DNA of 50,210 nt from JBIOUF01 sp044866695 (GTDB lineage: Bacteria > Actinomycetota > Actinomycetes > Propionibacteriales > Nocardioidaceae), in assembly GCA_044866695.1 (NCBI GenBank), contig JBIOUF010000165.1, forward strand, positions 1 to 50,210, in the 5' to 3' direction. Of the stretch, positions 17,105 to 25,237 are shown one piece after another. The notes below the pieces were generated by a model. It did no database searches, was not told the origin of the DNA, and worked only from the letters and a program-made list of their open reading frames with translations. The position numbers were made by a program, and so were the translations under genes. Numbering within the stretch: position 1 is the first letter of the stretch; the number at the start of each line of letters is the position of its first letter.

Positions 17105-17995
17105 GTGGCCAGGGACGTCGCGCTCCTCACCAACCCGGCGGCGGGGCGAGGGCGAGGTTCGCGGACGGCGGCGATCGTGGTGCCGCGGCTGCGCGAGGCC
17201 GGCTTTCACGTGCGCAGCCTCGAGGGCCGCGACGCGGACGAGGCCGCCGGCCTGGCCCGCCGTACCGTCGCGGACGGCGTCGAGGCCCTCGTCGTCGTGG
17301 GCGGCGACGGGCTGGTCCACCTCGCGGTGCAGGCGTTGGCGGGCACCGACGTCGCCTTGGGCATCGTCCCGGCGGGCACCGGCAACGACGCGGCCCGGAT
17401 GCTCGGCATCCCCCGGGGCGACCCGCAGCTGGCCGCGGACGTCGTGGTGGCCTCCCACGTGCGCACCGTCGACCTCGGCAGGGCCGGTGACACCTACTTC
17501 GTCAACGTGCTGTCCACCGGCTTCGACGCCGTGGTCAGCGAGCGAGCGCTGCGGATGCGGTGGCCCGGGGGCCAAGCCAGGTACGCCGCCGCAACCCTGG
17601 CCGAGCTGCGGGTGTTCCGGCCGCTGGACTACGCCCTCGACCTCGACGGCCGGTCCCTGGAGCGCCAGGCGATGCTGGTCGCCGTCGGCAACGGCCCCAC
17701 CTTCGGCGGAGGGCTGCGGATCACCGACGGTGCCGAGCTCGACGACGGGCTGCTCGACGTGGTGGTGATCAACGCGATGAGCAAGCGCGAGCTCGTCCGC
17801 ACCTACCCGAGGCTCTACCGCGGCACCCACGTCCGGCATCCCGCTTACGAGCACCACCGGGTCCGGTCGCTGACCATCGGCTCCCCGGGGGTGGTCGCGT
17901 ACGCCGACGGCGAGCGGGTGGGACCGCTGCCGCTGACCGCACGCTGCGCGCCGGGGGCGCTGCGGGTCCTCGCGCCCCCGCCGGACCGGCCGTGA
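17105..17995 (+). CDS. Diacylglycerol/lipid kinase family protein
   Basis: YegS/DgkB-type lipid kinase, 296 residues. GGDGLVH (66-72) is the nucleotide-binding glycine motif and VPAGTGNDAARML (88-100) the second conserved motif. TFGGGLRITDGAELDDGLLDV is the characteristic C-terminal-domain segment, and ADGE near residue 266 completes the active site. It probably phosphorylates diacylglycerol or a related lipid at the membrane. The GTG start fits the leaderless -10. The stop overlaps the helY start by four bases. Confidence 0.92.
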   Translation: MARDVALLTNPAAGRGRGSRTAAIVVPRLREAGFHVRSLEGRDADEAAGLARRTVADGVEALVVVGGDGLVHLAVQALAGTDVALGIVPAGTGNDAARMLGIPRGDPQLAADVVVASHVRTVDLGRAGDTYFVNVLSTGFDAVVSERALRMRWPGGQARYAAATLAELRVFRPLDYALDLDGRSLERQAMLVAVGNGPTFGGGLRITDGAELDDGLLDVVVINAMSKRELVRTYPRLYRGTHVRHPAYEHHRVRSLTIGSPGVVAYADGERVGPLPLTARCAPGALRVLAPPPDRP

Positions 17996-20799
17996 GCGGT
18001 CCCGCCGAGCGCTACGCGCGGTTCATGGCCGACCGAGCCAGCCCGGTGCTCGCCGACTTCACGGCGCTCTACGACTTCCCGCTCGACGACTTCCAGCTCC
18101 GCGCCTGTCGCGAGCTCGAGGCCGGCCGCGGCGTGCTGGTGGCCGCGCCGACCGGGTCGGGGAAGACGCTGGTCGGCGAGTTCGCCGTACACCTGGCCCG
18201 CCAGCAGGGCCGCAAGTGCTTCTACACCACGCCGATCAAGGCGCTGTCGAACCAGAAGTACGCCGACCTGGTCGCCCGCTACGGTCCCGACGACGTCGGG
18301 CTGCTCACCGGTGACAACAGCGTCAACGGCGAGGCCCCCGTGGTGGTGATGACCACCGAGGTGCTGCGCAACATGCTCTACGCGGGCTCGTCGACCCTGG
18401 CCGGGCTCGGGTACGTGGTGATGGACGAGGTGCACTACCTCGCCGACCGGATGCGCGGCGCGGTCTGGGAGGAGGTGATCATCCACCTGCCCGACTCGGT
18501 GTCGGTGGTGTCGCTGTCGGCCACGGTGTCCAACGCCGAGGAGTTCGGCGAGTGGCTGTCGACCGTCCGCGGCGAGACCGCGACCATCGTGGAGGAGCGC
18601 CGGCCGGTGCCGCTCTACCAGCACGTCATGGTGGGCCGCCGGCTCTACGACCTGTTCGCCGACGAGGACGGCGCCGGTCCGTCGGCGGGGGGAGTGGCGG
18701 GCCCGGTGGCGTCCGGGGCCCGGGTCAACCCCGAGCTGCTCCGGGTCGCGCGCGAGGACTGGCGGGTCCGGCGTGACCCGCGCCGCGGTCGTGGCGCGCC
18801 ACGCGGACCTGCGGGAGGGCAGCGACGAGGCCAGCGCGCCGGCCGGCCGTGGCTGCCCAGCCGGGTCGACGTGCTGGACCGGCTGGACCGCGACGCCCTG
18901 CTGCCCGCGATCTACTTCATCTTCAGCCGGGCCGGCTGCGATGCCGCGGTCACCCAGTGCCTCGCGGCGAACCTCCGGTTGACCACCCCCGACGAGCGGG
19001 AGGAGATCTTCACCTTCGTCGAGCAGCGGTGCGCCGGCATCCCGGACGCCGACCTCCACGTGCTGGGCTACCACGACTTCCTGGACGGTCTCACCCGCGG
19101 CGTCGCCGCCCACCACGCGGGCATGCTGCCCACCTTCAAGCACTGCGTCGAGGACCTCTTCGCGGCCGGCCGCTGCCGGGTCGTGTTCGCCACCGAGACC
19201 CTGGCGCTGGGCATCAACATGCCGGCCCGGTCGGTGGTGATCGAGAAACTGGTGAAGTGGAACGGCGAGTCCCACGCCGACATCACGCCCGGCGAGTACA
19301 CCCAGCTCACCGGCCGCGCAGGCCGTCGCGGCATCGACGTCGAGGGCCACGGCGTGGTGCTCTGGTCGGAGGGGATGGACCCCAAGGCCGTGGCCGGCCT
19401 GGCCTCCACCAGGACCTACCCGCTGCGGTCCAGCTTCCGCCCGTCGTACAACATGGCCGTGAACCTGGTGCACCAGGTCGGCCGGCCCACCGCGCGGGAG
19501 CTGCTGGAGTCCTCGTTCGCGCAGTTCCAGGCCGACGCGGCAGTCGTCGGCCTGGCCCGCCAGCTGCGCCGAGCGGCGGAGGCGCTGGAGGGGTACTCCG
19601 AGGCGGCGACCTGCGACCGCGGCGACTTCATGGAGTACGCCGAGCTGCGCCGGCGCCTCGGGGAGACCGAGGCGGCGACCGCCCGGGCGCGCCGGGCCGA
19701 CCGTCGCGACGAGGTGGTCGCCTCGCTGGAGGCGTTGTCGCCGGGGGACGTGATCGAGGTGCCCGCGGGGCGCTACGCGGGCATGGCCGTCGTGCTCGAC
19801 CCGGGCACGCGGTCCGACCGCGACGACCCGCGCCCGTTCGTGCTGACCGAGGACCGGCACGCCCGCCGGCTCTCCGTGGTCGACTTCACCCGGCCGGTCC
19901 GGGCGCTGACCCGCGTGCGGGTGCCGCGGAGCTTCAACCCGCGCAACCCCCAGTCCCGGCGCGACCTGGCCAGCACGCTGCGCACCAGGACCCGCGACCT
20001 GCCGTCCGGCGGCGGCCGCCGGAGTGCTGGACGCGGAGCTGGACGCGGCGGCCTGCTCGATGAGGGCGAGCGGGAGATCGCCCGGCTCCGGGCGGACCTG
20101 CGCGCGCACCCGTGCCACCGCTGCCCGGACCGCGAGGACCATGCCCGCTGGGCCGAGCGGCACCACCGGCTGTCCCGGGAGGCCCAGTCCCTGCGCCGCC
20201 GGATCGAGCAGCGCACGAACACCATCGCCCGGCAGTTCGACCGGGTCTGCGAGGTGCTCACGGCGCTGGGCTACCTGGCCGACGACCGGGTCTCGCCGGC
20301 CGGCCGGGTGCTGATGGGCCTCTACACCGAGATGGACCTGGTCGCCGCCGAGGCCCTGCGCACCGGCCTCTGGGAGGACCTCACGCCGACCGAGCTGGCG
20401 GCGGCGCTGTCCGCACTGGTGTTCGAGGCGCGCCGCCCCGACGACGCCGGCGCTCCGCGGCTGCCGGTCGGCCGGGTCCGGGACGTGCTGGCCCGGATGG
20501 TCTCGTTGTGGGCGGACCTGGACCGGCTCGAGCGCGACCACCACCTGTCCTTCCTACGGGAGCCCGACCTCGGCTTCGCCTGGGCCGCGCACCAGTGGGC
20601 GGAGGGCGCCTCCCTCGACGACGTCCTGGCCGCCACCGACCTCGCCGCCGGCGACTTCGTCCGCTGGACCAAGCAGGTGCTCGACCTCGCCGACCAGGTC
20701 GCCGACGTCGCCGGGGACGGTCCCCTCCGCTCCACCGCCCGGACCACCTCCGCCGCCCTGCGCCGCGGCGTCGTGGCCTACTCCTCGCTCACCGACTGA
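17992..20799 (+). CDS. helY: DEAD/DEAH-box RNA helicase of the Ski2/Mtr4 type (HelY)
   Basis: ATP-dependent helicase, 935 residues. Motif I AAPTGSGKT (51-59), motif II DEVH (145-148), motif III SAT (176-178) and motif VI QLTGRAGRRG (438-447) are all present. Residues about 224-290 are a low-complexity basic linker rich in Arg, Gly and Pro; the frame stays open and matches the family on both sides. The C-terminal part contains the LRAHPCHRCPDREDHARWAERHHRL segment typical of actinobacterial HelY, then a DSHCT-like helical domain. GTG 17992 overlaps the kinase stop. It probably acts in RNA turnover or ribosome-linked processing. Confidence 0.93.
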   Translation: MSGPAERYARFMADRASPVLADFTALYDFPLDDFQLRACRELEAGRGVLVAAPTGSGKTLVGEFAVHLARQQGRKCFYTTPIKALSNQKYADLVARYGPDDVGLLTGDNSVNGEAPVVVMTTEVLRNMLYAGSSTLAGLGYVVMDEVHYLADRMRGAVWEEVIIHLPDSVSVVSLSATVSNAEEFGEWLSTVRGETATIVEERRPVPLYQHVMVGRRLYDLFADEDGAGPSAGGVAGPVASGARVNPELLRVAREDWRVRRDPRRGRGAPRGPAGGQRRGQRAGRPWLPSRVDVLDRLDRDALLPAIYFIFSRAGCDAAVTQCLAANLRLTTPDEREEIFTFVEQRCAGIPDADLHVLGYHDFLDGLTRGVAAHHAGMLPTFKHCVEDLFAAGRCRVVFATETLALGINMPARSVVIEKLVKWNGESHADITPGEYTQLTGRAGRRGIDVEGHGVVLWSEGMDPKAVAGLASTRTYPLRSSFRPSYNMAVNLVHQVGRPTARELLESSFAQFQADAAVVGLARQLRRAAEALEGYSEAATCDRGDFMEYAELRRRLGETEAATARARRADRRDEVVASLEALSPGDVIEVPAGRYAGMAVVLDPGTRSDRDDPRPFVLTEDRHARRLSVVDFTRPVRALTRVRVPRSFNPRNPQSRRDLASTLRTRTRDLPSGGGRRSAGRGAGRGGLLDEGEREIARLRADLRAHPCHRCPDREDHARWAERHHRLSREAQSLRRRIEQRTNTIARQFDRVCEVLTALGYLADDRVSPAGRVLMGLYTEMDLVAAEALRTGLWEDLTPTELAAALSALVFEARRPDDAGAPRLPVGRVRDVLARMVSLWADLDRLERDHHLSFLREPDLGFAWAAHQWAEGASLDDVLAATDLAAGDFVRWTKQVLDLADQVADVAGDGPLRSTARTTSAALRRGVVAYSSLTD

Positions 20800-20844
20800 C
20801 CGACACCCCACCCACCACCCGCACCCCCAACTGGGCCTTCCGCC

Positions 20845-21030
20845 GAGCCGTCAATGTTGGTGGGTCGAGCCGTCAATGTTGGTCGGCCGAGCCGTTGATG
20901 TTGGCCGACCTCCCAGGACTGACGGCTCGGCCCGCCACGGTTGACGGCTCGACCCCGCACGGTTGACGGCTCGGCCCGCAAAGATTGACGGGTCGGCGCA
21001 CCAACATTGACGGCTCAACACAGTGCGAGT
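20845..21030. repeat. Inverted 22-bp tandem array, copy 1
   Basis: GAGCCGTCAATGTTGG-type units start at 20845, 20867 and 20889. Reverse-complement GACGGCTCGG-type units start at 20921, 20943, 20965, 20987 and 21009. The period is exactly 22 bases in both halves. As RNA the halves could pair into a long hairpin. It fills the convergent gap between helY and the Lrp/AsnC gene. Confidence 0.9.
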
Positions 21031-21036
21031 GGGGGG

Positions 21037-21474
21037 TCAGGGGATCGGGCGGTTCTCGTAGGGGGTGGAGAGGACGATCGTCGTGTGGGTCGAGACGTTG
21101 GCGGCGGCGCGGATGCGGGCCAGGAGGTCCTCGAGGTCGGCGGGGGTTCCGACCCGGATCTTCAAGACGTAGGAGGCCTCGCCGGCGACCGACCAGCACG
21201 ACTCGATCTCGGGCAGGGCGCGCAGGCGCTCGGGGGAGTCGTCGGGCTGTGAGGGGTCGATGGGCCGGATGGAGATGAACGCGGTGAGCGGGCGGCCGGT
21301 CCTGGTGTGGTCGACGACCGCGGCGTACCCGGTGATCAGCCCGCGCGTCTCGAGGCGCTTGACCCGCTGGTGCACCGCCGAGGTGGACAACCCGGTCGCC
21401 CGGCCGAGGTCGGTGAACGACATCCGGCCGTCCTGGGCCAGCAGCGCCAGGATCCGGCGGTCCAGGTCCTCCAC
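21037..21474 (-). CDS. Lrp/AsnC-family transcriptional regulator
   Basis: A 145-residue feast/famine regulator. The N-terminal HTH (about 18-42) reads MSFTDLGRATGLSTSAVHQRVKRLE. The ligand-binding RAM domain follows, ending STPYENRPIP. Such proteins sense amino acids and form octamers. GTG 21474 is supported by TACCCT (21487-21482 on the reverse strand) seven bases upstream and by the absence of a ribosome-binding site. The lysine-degradation cluster begins 1 kb away, so regulation of it is a reasonable but untested guess. Confidence 0.92.
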   Translation of the reverse strand: MEDLDRRILALLAQDGRMSFTDLGRATGLSTSAVHQRVKRLETRGLITGYAAVVDHTRTGRPLTAFISIRPIDPSQPDDSPERLRALPEIESCWSVAGEASYVLKIRVGTPADLEDLLARIRAAANVSTHTTIVLSTPYENRPIP

Positions 21475-21481
21475 AGCGGTC

Positions 21482-21487
21482 AGGGTA
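21482..21487 (-). promoter_or_regulatory. -10 element TACCCT of the Lrp/AsnC gene
   Basis: On the reverse strand TACCCT lies seven bases before GTG 21474, fitting a leaderless transcript. The divergent exonuclease start is only 51 bases from this GTG, so the two promoters overlap. Confidence 0.45.
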
Positions 21488-21525
21488 ACGGGTGGGCCGG
21501 CCGGCGGATGGCAGACTCGGGCGGC

Positions 21526-22452
21526 GTGACCCAACGCCGGCTGATGCTGCTCGACACCGCGTCGCTGTACTTCCGCGCCTTCTACGGGGTGCCGGACTCG
21601 GTGCGCGCGCCGGACGGGACGCCGGTCAACGCGGTGCGCGGGCTGCTGGAGTTCGTCACCCGGCTGGTGAGCGACTACCGCCCCACGCACCTGGCCTGCT
21701 GCTGGGACGAGGACTGGCGTCCGCAGTGGCGGGTGGACCTGCTCTCGTCGTACAAGGCGCACCGGGTCGAGTACGTCGTCACGGGTGGGCCGGACGTCGA
21801 GCAGGTGCCGGACCCGCTGGAGGCGCAGGTCCCGGTGATGGTGGACGTCCTGGCGGCGTTCGGGCTGGCCCGGGTCGGGGCGCCCGGCTACGAGGCCGAC
21901 GACGTCATCGGCACGCTGGCCACCCGCGCCGGCATGCCGGTCGACGTGGTGACCGGGGACCGGGACCTGTTCCAGCTCGTCGACGACGACGCCGAGGTCC
22001 GGGTCCTCTACATCGCCCGGGGGGTGGGTCGCCACGAGCGGGTGACCAACGCGGTGGTGCGCGAGAAGTACGGGATCGACGGGCGCCAGTACGCCGACTT
22101 CGCGGTGCTGCGCGGCGACCCCTCCGACGGCCTGCCCGGGGTGCCCGGCGTGGGGGAGAAGACCGCGGCGACGCTGCTGCAGCGGTTCGGGGACCTGCCC
22201 GGCCTGGTCTCCGCCGCCGAGGACCCGGCATCGGACCTGGCACCCGGGCCGCGGCGCCGCATCCGCGAGGCGGCGGCCTACCTGGAGGCCGCGCGGCCGG
22301 TCGTGGCGGTGGTCCGCGACCTCGACCTGGGCGGGCCCGACCTCACGCTCCCGCGGACCCCGGCGGACCCCGACCGGCTGGTCGAGCTCTGCGCCCGGTG
22401 GGGGCTGGACTCGCCCGCCGCCCGCCTGGTGAACGCGCTCAGCGAGCGCTGA
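21526..22452 (+). CDS. 5'-3' exonuclease (PIN/H3TH type)
   Basis: Stand-alone 5'-3' exonuclease of 308 residues, homologous to the N-terminal domain of DNA polymerase I. LMLLDTASLYFRAFYG begins the PIN fold. YEADDVIGTLA and VVTGDRDLFQLV carry the metal-binding acidic residues. LPGVPGVGEKTAATLLQRFG is the helix-3-turn-helix DNA-binding motif. It likely removes flaps or RNA primers. GTG 21526 is chosen because family members begin about six residues before RLMLLDTAS; an in-frame ATG at 21508 is possible. It converges on kamA with 15 bases between. Confidence 0.93.
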   Translation: MTQRRLMLLDTASLYFRAFYGVPDSVRAPDGTPVNAVRGLLEFVTRLVSDYRPTHLACCWDEDWRPQWRVDLLSSYKAHRVEYVVTGGPDVEQVPDPLEAQVPVMVDVLAAFGLARVGAPGYEADDVIGTLATRAGMPVDVVTGDRDLFQLVDDDAEVRVLYIARGVGRHERVTNAVVREKYGIDGRQYADFAVLRGDPSDGLPGVPGVGEKTAATLLQRFGDLPGLVSAAEDPASDLAPGPRRRIREAAAYLEAARPVVAVVRDLDLGGPDLTLPRTPADPDRLVELCARWGLDSPAARLVNALSER

Positions 22453-22467
22453 CCGGGAGGCCGGGGC

Positions 22468-23916
22468 TCAGCGGGCGTCGGCCAGGCTGAGCAGCCGGCT
22501 GGCCCGCGCGCGTGCCTCCGCCTCCGCGAGGTCGGTGCTCGCGTGCTCGCGCCACCACGCCTGGCCGTCGGACGGCAGGGTGTGGATGGGGTCGAAGTAG
22601 GGGTAGGTGCGCTGCAGCGCGTCGGGGTCGTCGGCCTCGAGCGAGGTGCGGTAGCTCTTGGTCCAGTACGAGATGCCGAGCGTCCGGTCGTAGTCGGCGA
22701 GCTGGTGCACCCACCGCTTGCCGACGAACGGCACGTCGCACACGATCCGCGGCGTCGCGAAGCCGGGCAGGTAGCCCATGATGTGGTGCTGCAGCCGCTG
22801 GGCGTCGGCGACCGAGACCCGCCAGTGCTCGCTGAACGGGATCATGTCGCAGAGGTAGAAGTAGTACGGGATGACCTGCGCGCCGTCGAGCAGCGCGAAG
22901 CACAGGTCCAGCAGCGCGTCGGGGTCGGCGTTCACCCCGTCGAGGAGCACGCCCTGGTTGCGCACGTCGCGCACCCCGGCGTCCAACATCGCCCTGGCCG
23001 CCCGGGCCACCAGCGGCGTCACCGACGCCGCGTGGTTGACGTGGGTGTGGATCGCCAGCGACACCCCGCGCTCGCGGGCGGTGCGCGCCACCCGCTCGAC
23101 GCCGGCGACGACCTCGTCCTGCAGCCAGTGCTGCGGGAGGCCCATCAGCGCCTTGGTCGCCAGCCGGATGTCGCGGATGTTGTCGATCTCCAGCAGCCGG
23201 GTGAGGAAGTCCTCGAGCCGGGGCCAGGGCAGGTTGGCCACGTCGCCGCCGGAGACCACGACGTCGCGCACGCTCGGGGTCCGGCGCAGGTAGGCGATCA
23301 TCGCGTCGTGCCGGTCGACCGGCTTGAGGTCGAACCGCAGCTTGTCCACGACCGGGGTGGAGTTGCCGACCAGGTCCATGCGGGTGCAGTGGCCGCAGTA
23401 CTGCGGGCAGGTGGACAGCAGCTCGGCGAGCACCTTCGTGGGGTAGCGGTGGGTGAGCCCCTCGGCCACCCACATGTCGTGCTCGTGCAGCGAGTCGCGG
23501 CTGGCGTGCGGGTGCGACGGCCAGTCGGTACGCCGGTCGGACAGCACCGGCAGCATGTAGCGGCGGACCGGGTCGGCCGAGAACGCCTCGGTCAGCGACC
23601 CCGGGCCTCGCGGCGTCTCGCGCGGCATCATCGTGTTGAGCATCTGCGGCGGCAGCAGCATCGACATGGTGGCGCGGGTCTGCTGGTCGGCGGCCAGGTC
23701 GTCGTACGCCGCCTCGTCGACCAGGTCTCCGAGCACCCCGCGGAGCTGGCGCAGGCTCTTGACGCAGTGCGCGCGCTGCCACTGCGCGGACTCCCACTCC
23801 GCGCGGCCGACGTCGCGCCAGCCGGGGAAGCGCGTCCAGTCGGGCTCGGCCAGCTCCGGACGCCGGTAGGCGTATGGCTGGCCGGTGGCCATGCTGAGCG
23901 CGGTGGCGATGGTCAT
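22468..23916 (-). CDS. kamA: Lysine 2,3-aminomutase KamA
   Basis: Radical-SAM, PLP-dependent enzyme converting L-lysine to L-beta-lysine, the first step of the kam pathway. The 482 residues contain the iron-sulphur motif CPQYCGHC (Cys170, Cys174, Cys177). PFVGKRWV probably carries the PLP lysine. STCPQYCGHCTRMDLVG is typical of the aminomutase family. The sequence alone does not fully exclude a glutamate 2,3-aminomutase, but divergence from kdd-kamDE favours lysine. GGGAG before ATG 23916 is the better start; an upstream ATG at 23994 would add 26 residues. Confidence 0.88.
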   Translation of the reverse strand: MTIATALSMATGQPYAYRRPELAEPDWTRFPGWRDVGRAEWESAQWQRAHCVKSLRQLRGVLGDLVDEAAYDDLAADQQTRATMSMLLPPQMLNTMMPRETPRGPGSLTEAFSADPVRRYMLPVLSDRRTDWPSHPHASRDSLHEHDMWVAEGLTHRYPTKVLAELLSTCPQYCGHCTRMDLVGNSTPVVDKLRFDLKPVDRHDAMIAYLRRTPSVRDVVVSGGDVANLPWPRLEDFLTRLLEIDNIRDIRLATKALMGLPQHWLQDEVVAGVERVARTARERGVSLAIHTHVNHAASVTPLVARAARAMLDAGVRDVRNQGVLLDGVNADPDALLDLCFALLDGAQVIPYYFYLCDMIPFSEHWRVSVADAQRLQHHIMGYLPGFATPRIVCDVPFVGKRWVHQLADYDRTLGISYWTKSYRTSLEADDPDALQRTYPYFDPIHTLPSDGQAWWREHASTDLAEAEARARASRLLSLADAR

Positions 23917-23982
23917 GCGCGGGGCTCCCGTCGTTTCGGTTGTGCCGGTGCGGCGGTCATGCCAGGGTAGATGGACATCATC

Positions 23983-24004
23983 CGGCGAGTCCACTCACTC
24001 GCCG
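23983..24004. promoter_or_regulatory. Palindromic operator candidate between kamA and kdd
   Basis: Perfect 8-base arms CGGCGAGT (23983-23990) and ACTCGCCG (23997-24004) flank six bases. It is 43 bases before the kdd start and 67 before the kamA start, in the only divergent gap of the cluster. Confidence 0.5.
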
Positions 24005-24046
24005 AAGGACTTGCGGTCACGAGACGATAACGGAGGACAACTGCCG

Positions 24047-25099
24047 ATGGGCCTCCCGCCCAGCGACCCGACCGGTCGGCACCGGGTCATCGATCCGGAG
24101 GGGGTGCTGCCGCAGGCCGCCGACCGGCTGGACACCCGCCGGCAGCTCTGGCCGGACGAGACCCTGCTCCGGGTGGAGCGGCTGAACCTGGACGCCGCGT
24201 CGTACCGGCAGCTGGCCGGCCGGCACACCACCCTCGACGGCCGGGTGGACGGCGAGGCGCTGCGCGAGGAGGTCCTCTCCATCGTCGCGCGTCGGGGCAA
24301 GATGCAGAACCCGGTCACCGGCTCGGGCGGGATGCTGCTCGGCACCGTCGAGGAGGCCGGCCCGGCGTCGTCGCTGGGCCTGCGGCCGGGCGACCGGGTC
24401 GCCACCCTGGTCTCGCTGACGGTGACCCCGCTCGTGGTGACCGACGGGCTGGCCCGCTGGGACGGCCGGTCGGAACAGGTGCCCGCCGACGGCTACGCGG
24501 TGCTGTTCGGCCGCTCCGTCGCAGCACGGCTACCCGGCGACCTGCCCGACGCGCTGTCCCTCGCGGTGCTCGACGTCTGCGGCGCGCCGGCGCTCACCGC
24601 GCGCGTCGTCCAGGGGTACGCCGACCCCGCGGTGGTGGTCCTCGGCGCCGGGAAGTCCGGGTCGCTGGCCCTGGCGGCCGCCCGCCGGGCCGGCGCGAAG
24701 GCGACCGCCGGGGTCGTCCCGACCGAGGAGGAGGCCGCGTGCCTGCGCGCGGCCGGCCTGGCCGACCACGTGCTGGTCGCCGACGCGCGGGACGCCCTGG
24801 CGTTGCGGGACGCGGTCCTCGCCGGTCTCGGCCGCACCGCCGACGTGACCGTCGTCTGCGTGGACGTGCCCGGGTGCGAGGGCGGCGCCGTGCTGGCGAC
24901 CGCTGACGGCGGCACCGTCGTGTTCTTCTCCATGGCCACCTCGTTCTCCGCCGCGGCGCTGAGCGCCGAGGGCCTCGCCGCGGACGTGACGATGCTGGTC
25001 GGGAACGGCTACGTCCCCGGCCATGCCGACTACGCGCTCTCGCTGGTGCGGGAGGTCCCCGGGGTCCGGGCGCTGCTCGAGGAGCGGGTGCATGGCTGA
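24047..25099 (+). CDS. kdd: L-erythro-3,5-diaminohexanoate dehydrogenase
   Basis: Oxidatively deaminates 3,5-diaminohexanoate to 5-amino-3-oxohexanoate, the third kam step (EC 1.4.1.11). The 350 residues have the nucleotide-binding motif VLGAGKSGS (198-206) and the family's conserved GKMQNPVTGSGGMLLG segment (84-100). The fold is that of medium-chain dehydrogenases without obvious zinc ligands. GGAGG (24032-24036) ten bases before ATG 24047 fixes the start. A 138-base gap with a stem-loop repeat separates it from the amidohydrolase. Confidence 0.9.
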   Translation: MGLPPSDPTGRHRVIDPEGVLPQAADRLDTRRQLWPDETLLRVERLNLDAASYRQLAGRHTTLDGRVDGEALREEVLSIVARRGKMQNPVTGSGGMLLGTVEEAGPASSLGLRPGDRVATLVSLTVTPLVVTDGLARWDGRSEQVPADGYAVLFGRSVAARLPGDLPDALSLAVLDVCGAPALTARVVQGYADPAVVVLGAGKSGSLALAAARRAGAKATAGVVPTEEEAACLRAAGLADHVLVADARDALALRDAVLAGLGRTADVTVVCVDVPGCEGGAVLATADGGTVVFFSMATSFSAAALSAEGLAADVTMLVGNGYVPGHADYALSLVREVPGVRALLEERVHG

Positions 25100-25136
25100 C
25101 TCGCCACGACGCGGGCGAGGAGTCTCGGCCCGGGTG

Positions 25137-25221
25137 CCGGTGGTTGGCTTCGTGACGCTCGCAAGCTCGCTCCTCAGCCCCAGTCGAGACGGGCTCGCAG
25201 GCTCGCCCTCCTCAACCACCG
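25137..25221. repeat. Stem-loop repeat of the GGTGGTTGAGG family
   Basis: The element runs from CCGGTGGTTGG to CTCCTCAACCACCG, with internal GCTCGCAAGCTCGCTCC, so its two ends are inverted relative to each other. It sits between kdd and the amidohydrolase gene, where it could reduce read-through or stabilise one mRNA segment. Confidence 0.65.
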
Positions 25222-25237
25222 TGGGGAGAATGAGGCC

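Noticed and set aside
18760..18880. Possible frameshift in helY, where another frame is open and the product turns Arg/Gly-rich
   Set aside because: The long frame stays open throughout, and helicase motifs before and after are in the same frame. Basic linkers at this point are normal for actinobacterial HelY.
20845..21030. CRISPR array
   Set aside because: Units are contiguous with a 22-base period, have no unique spacers, and reverse orientation half-way. No cas genes are present.
22468..23916. Assignment of KamA as glutamate 2,3-aminomutase
   Set aside because: Sequence alone leaves some doubt, but divergence from kdd-kamDE-kal favours lysine.
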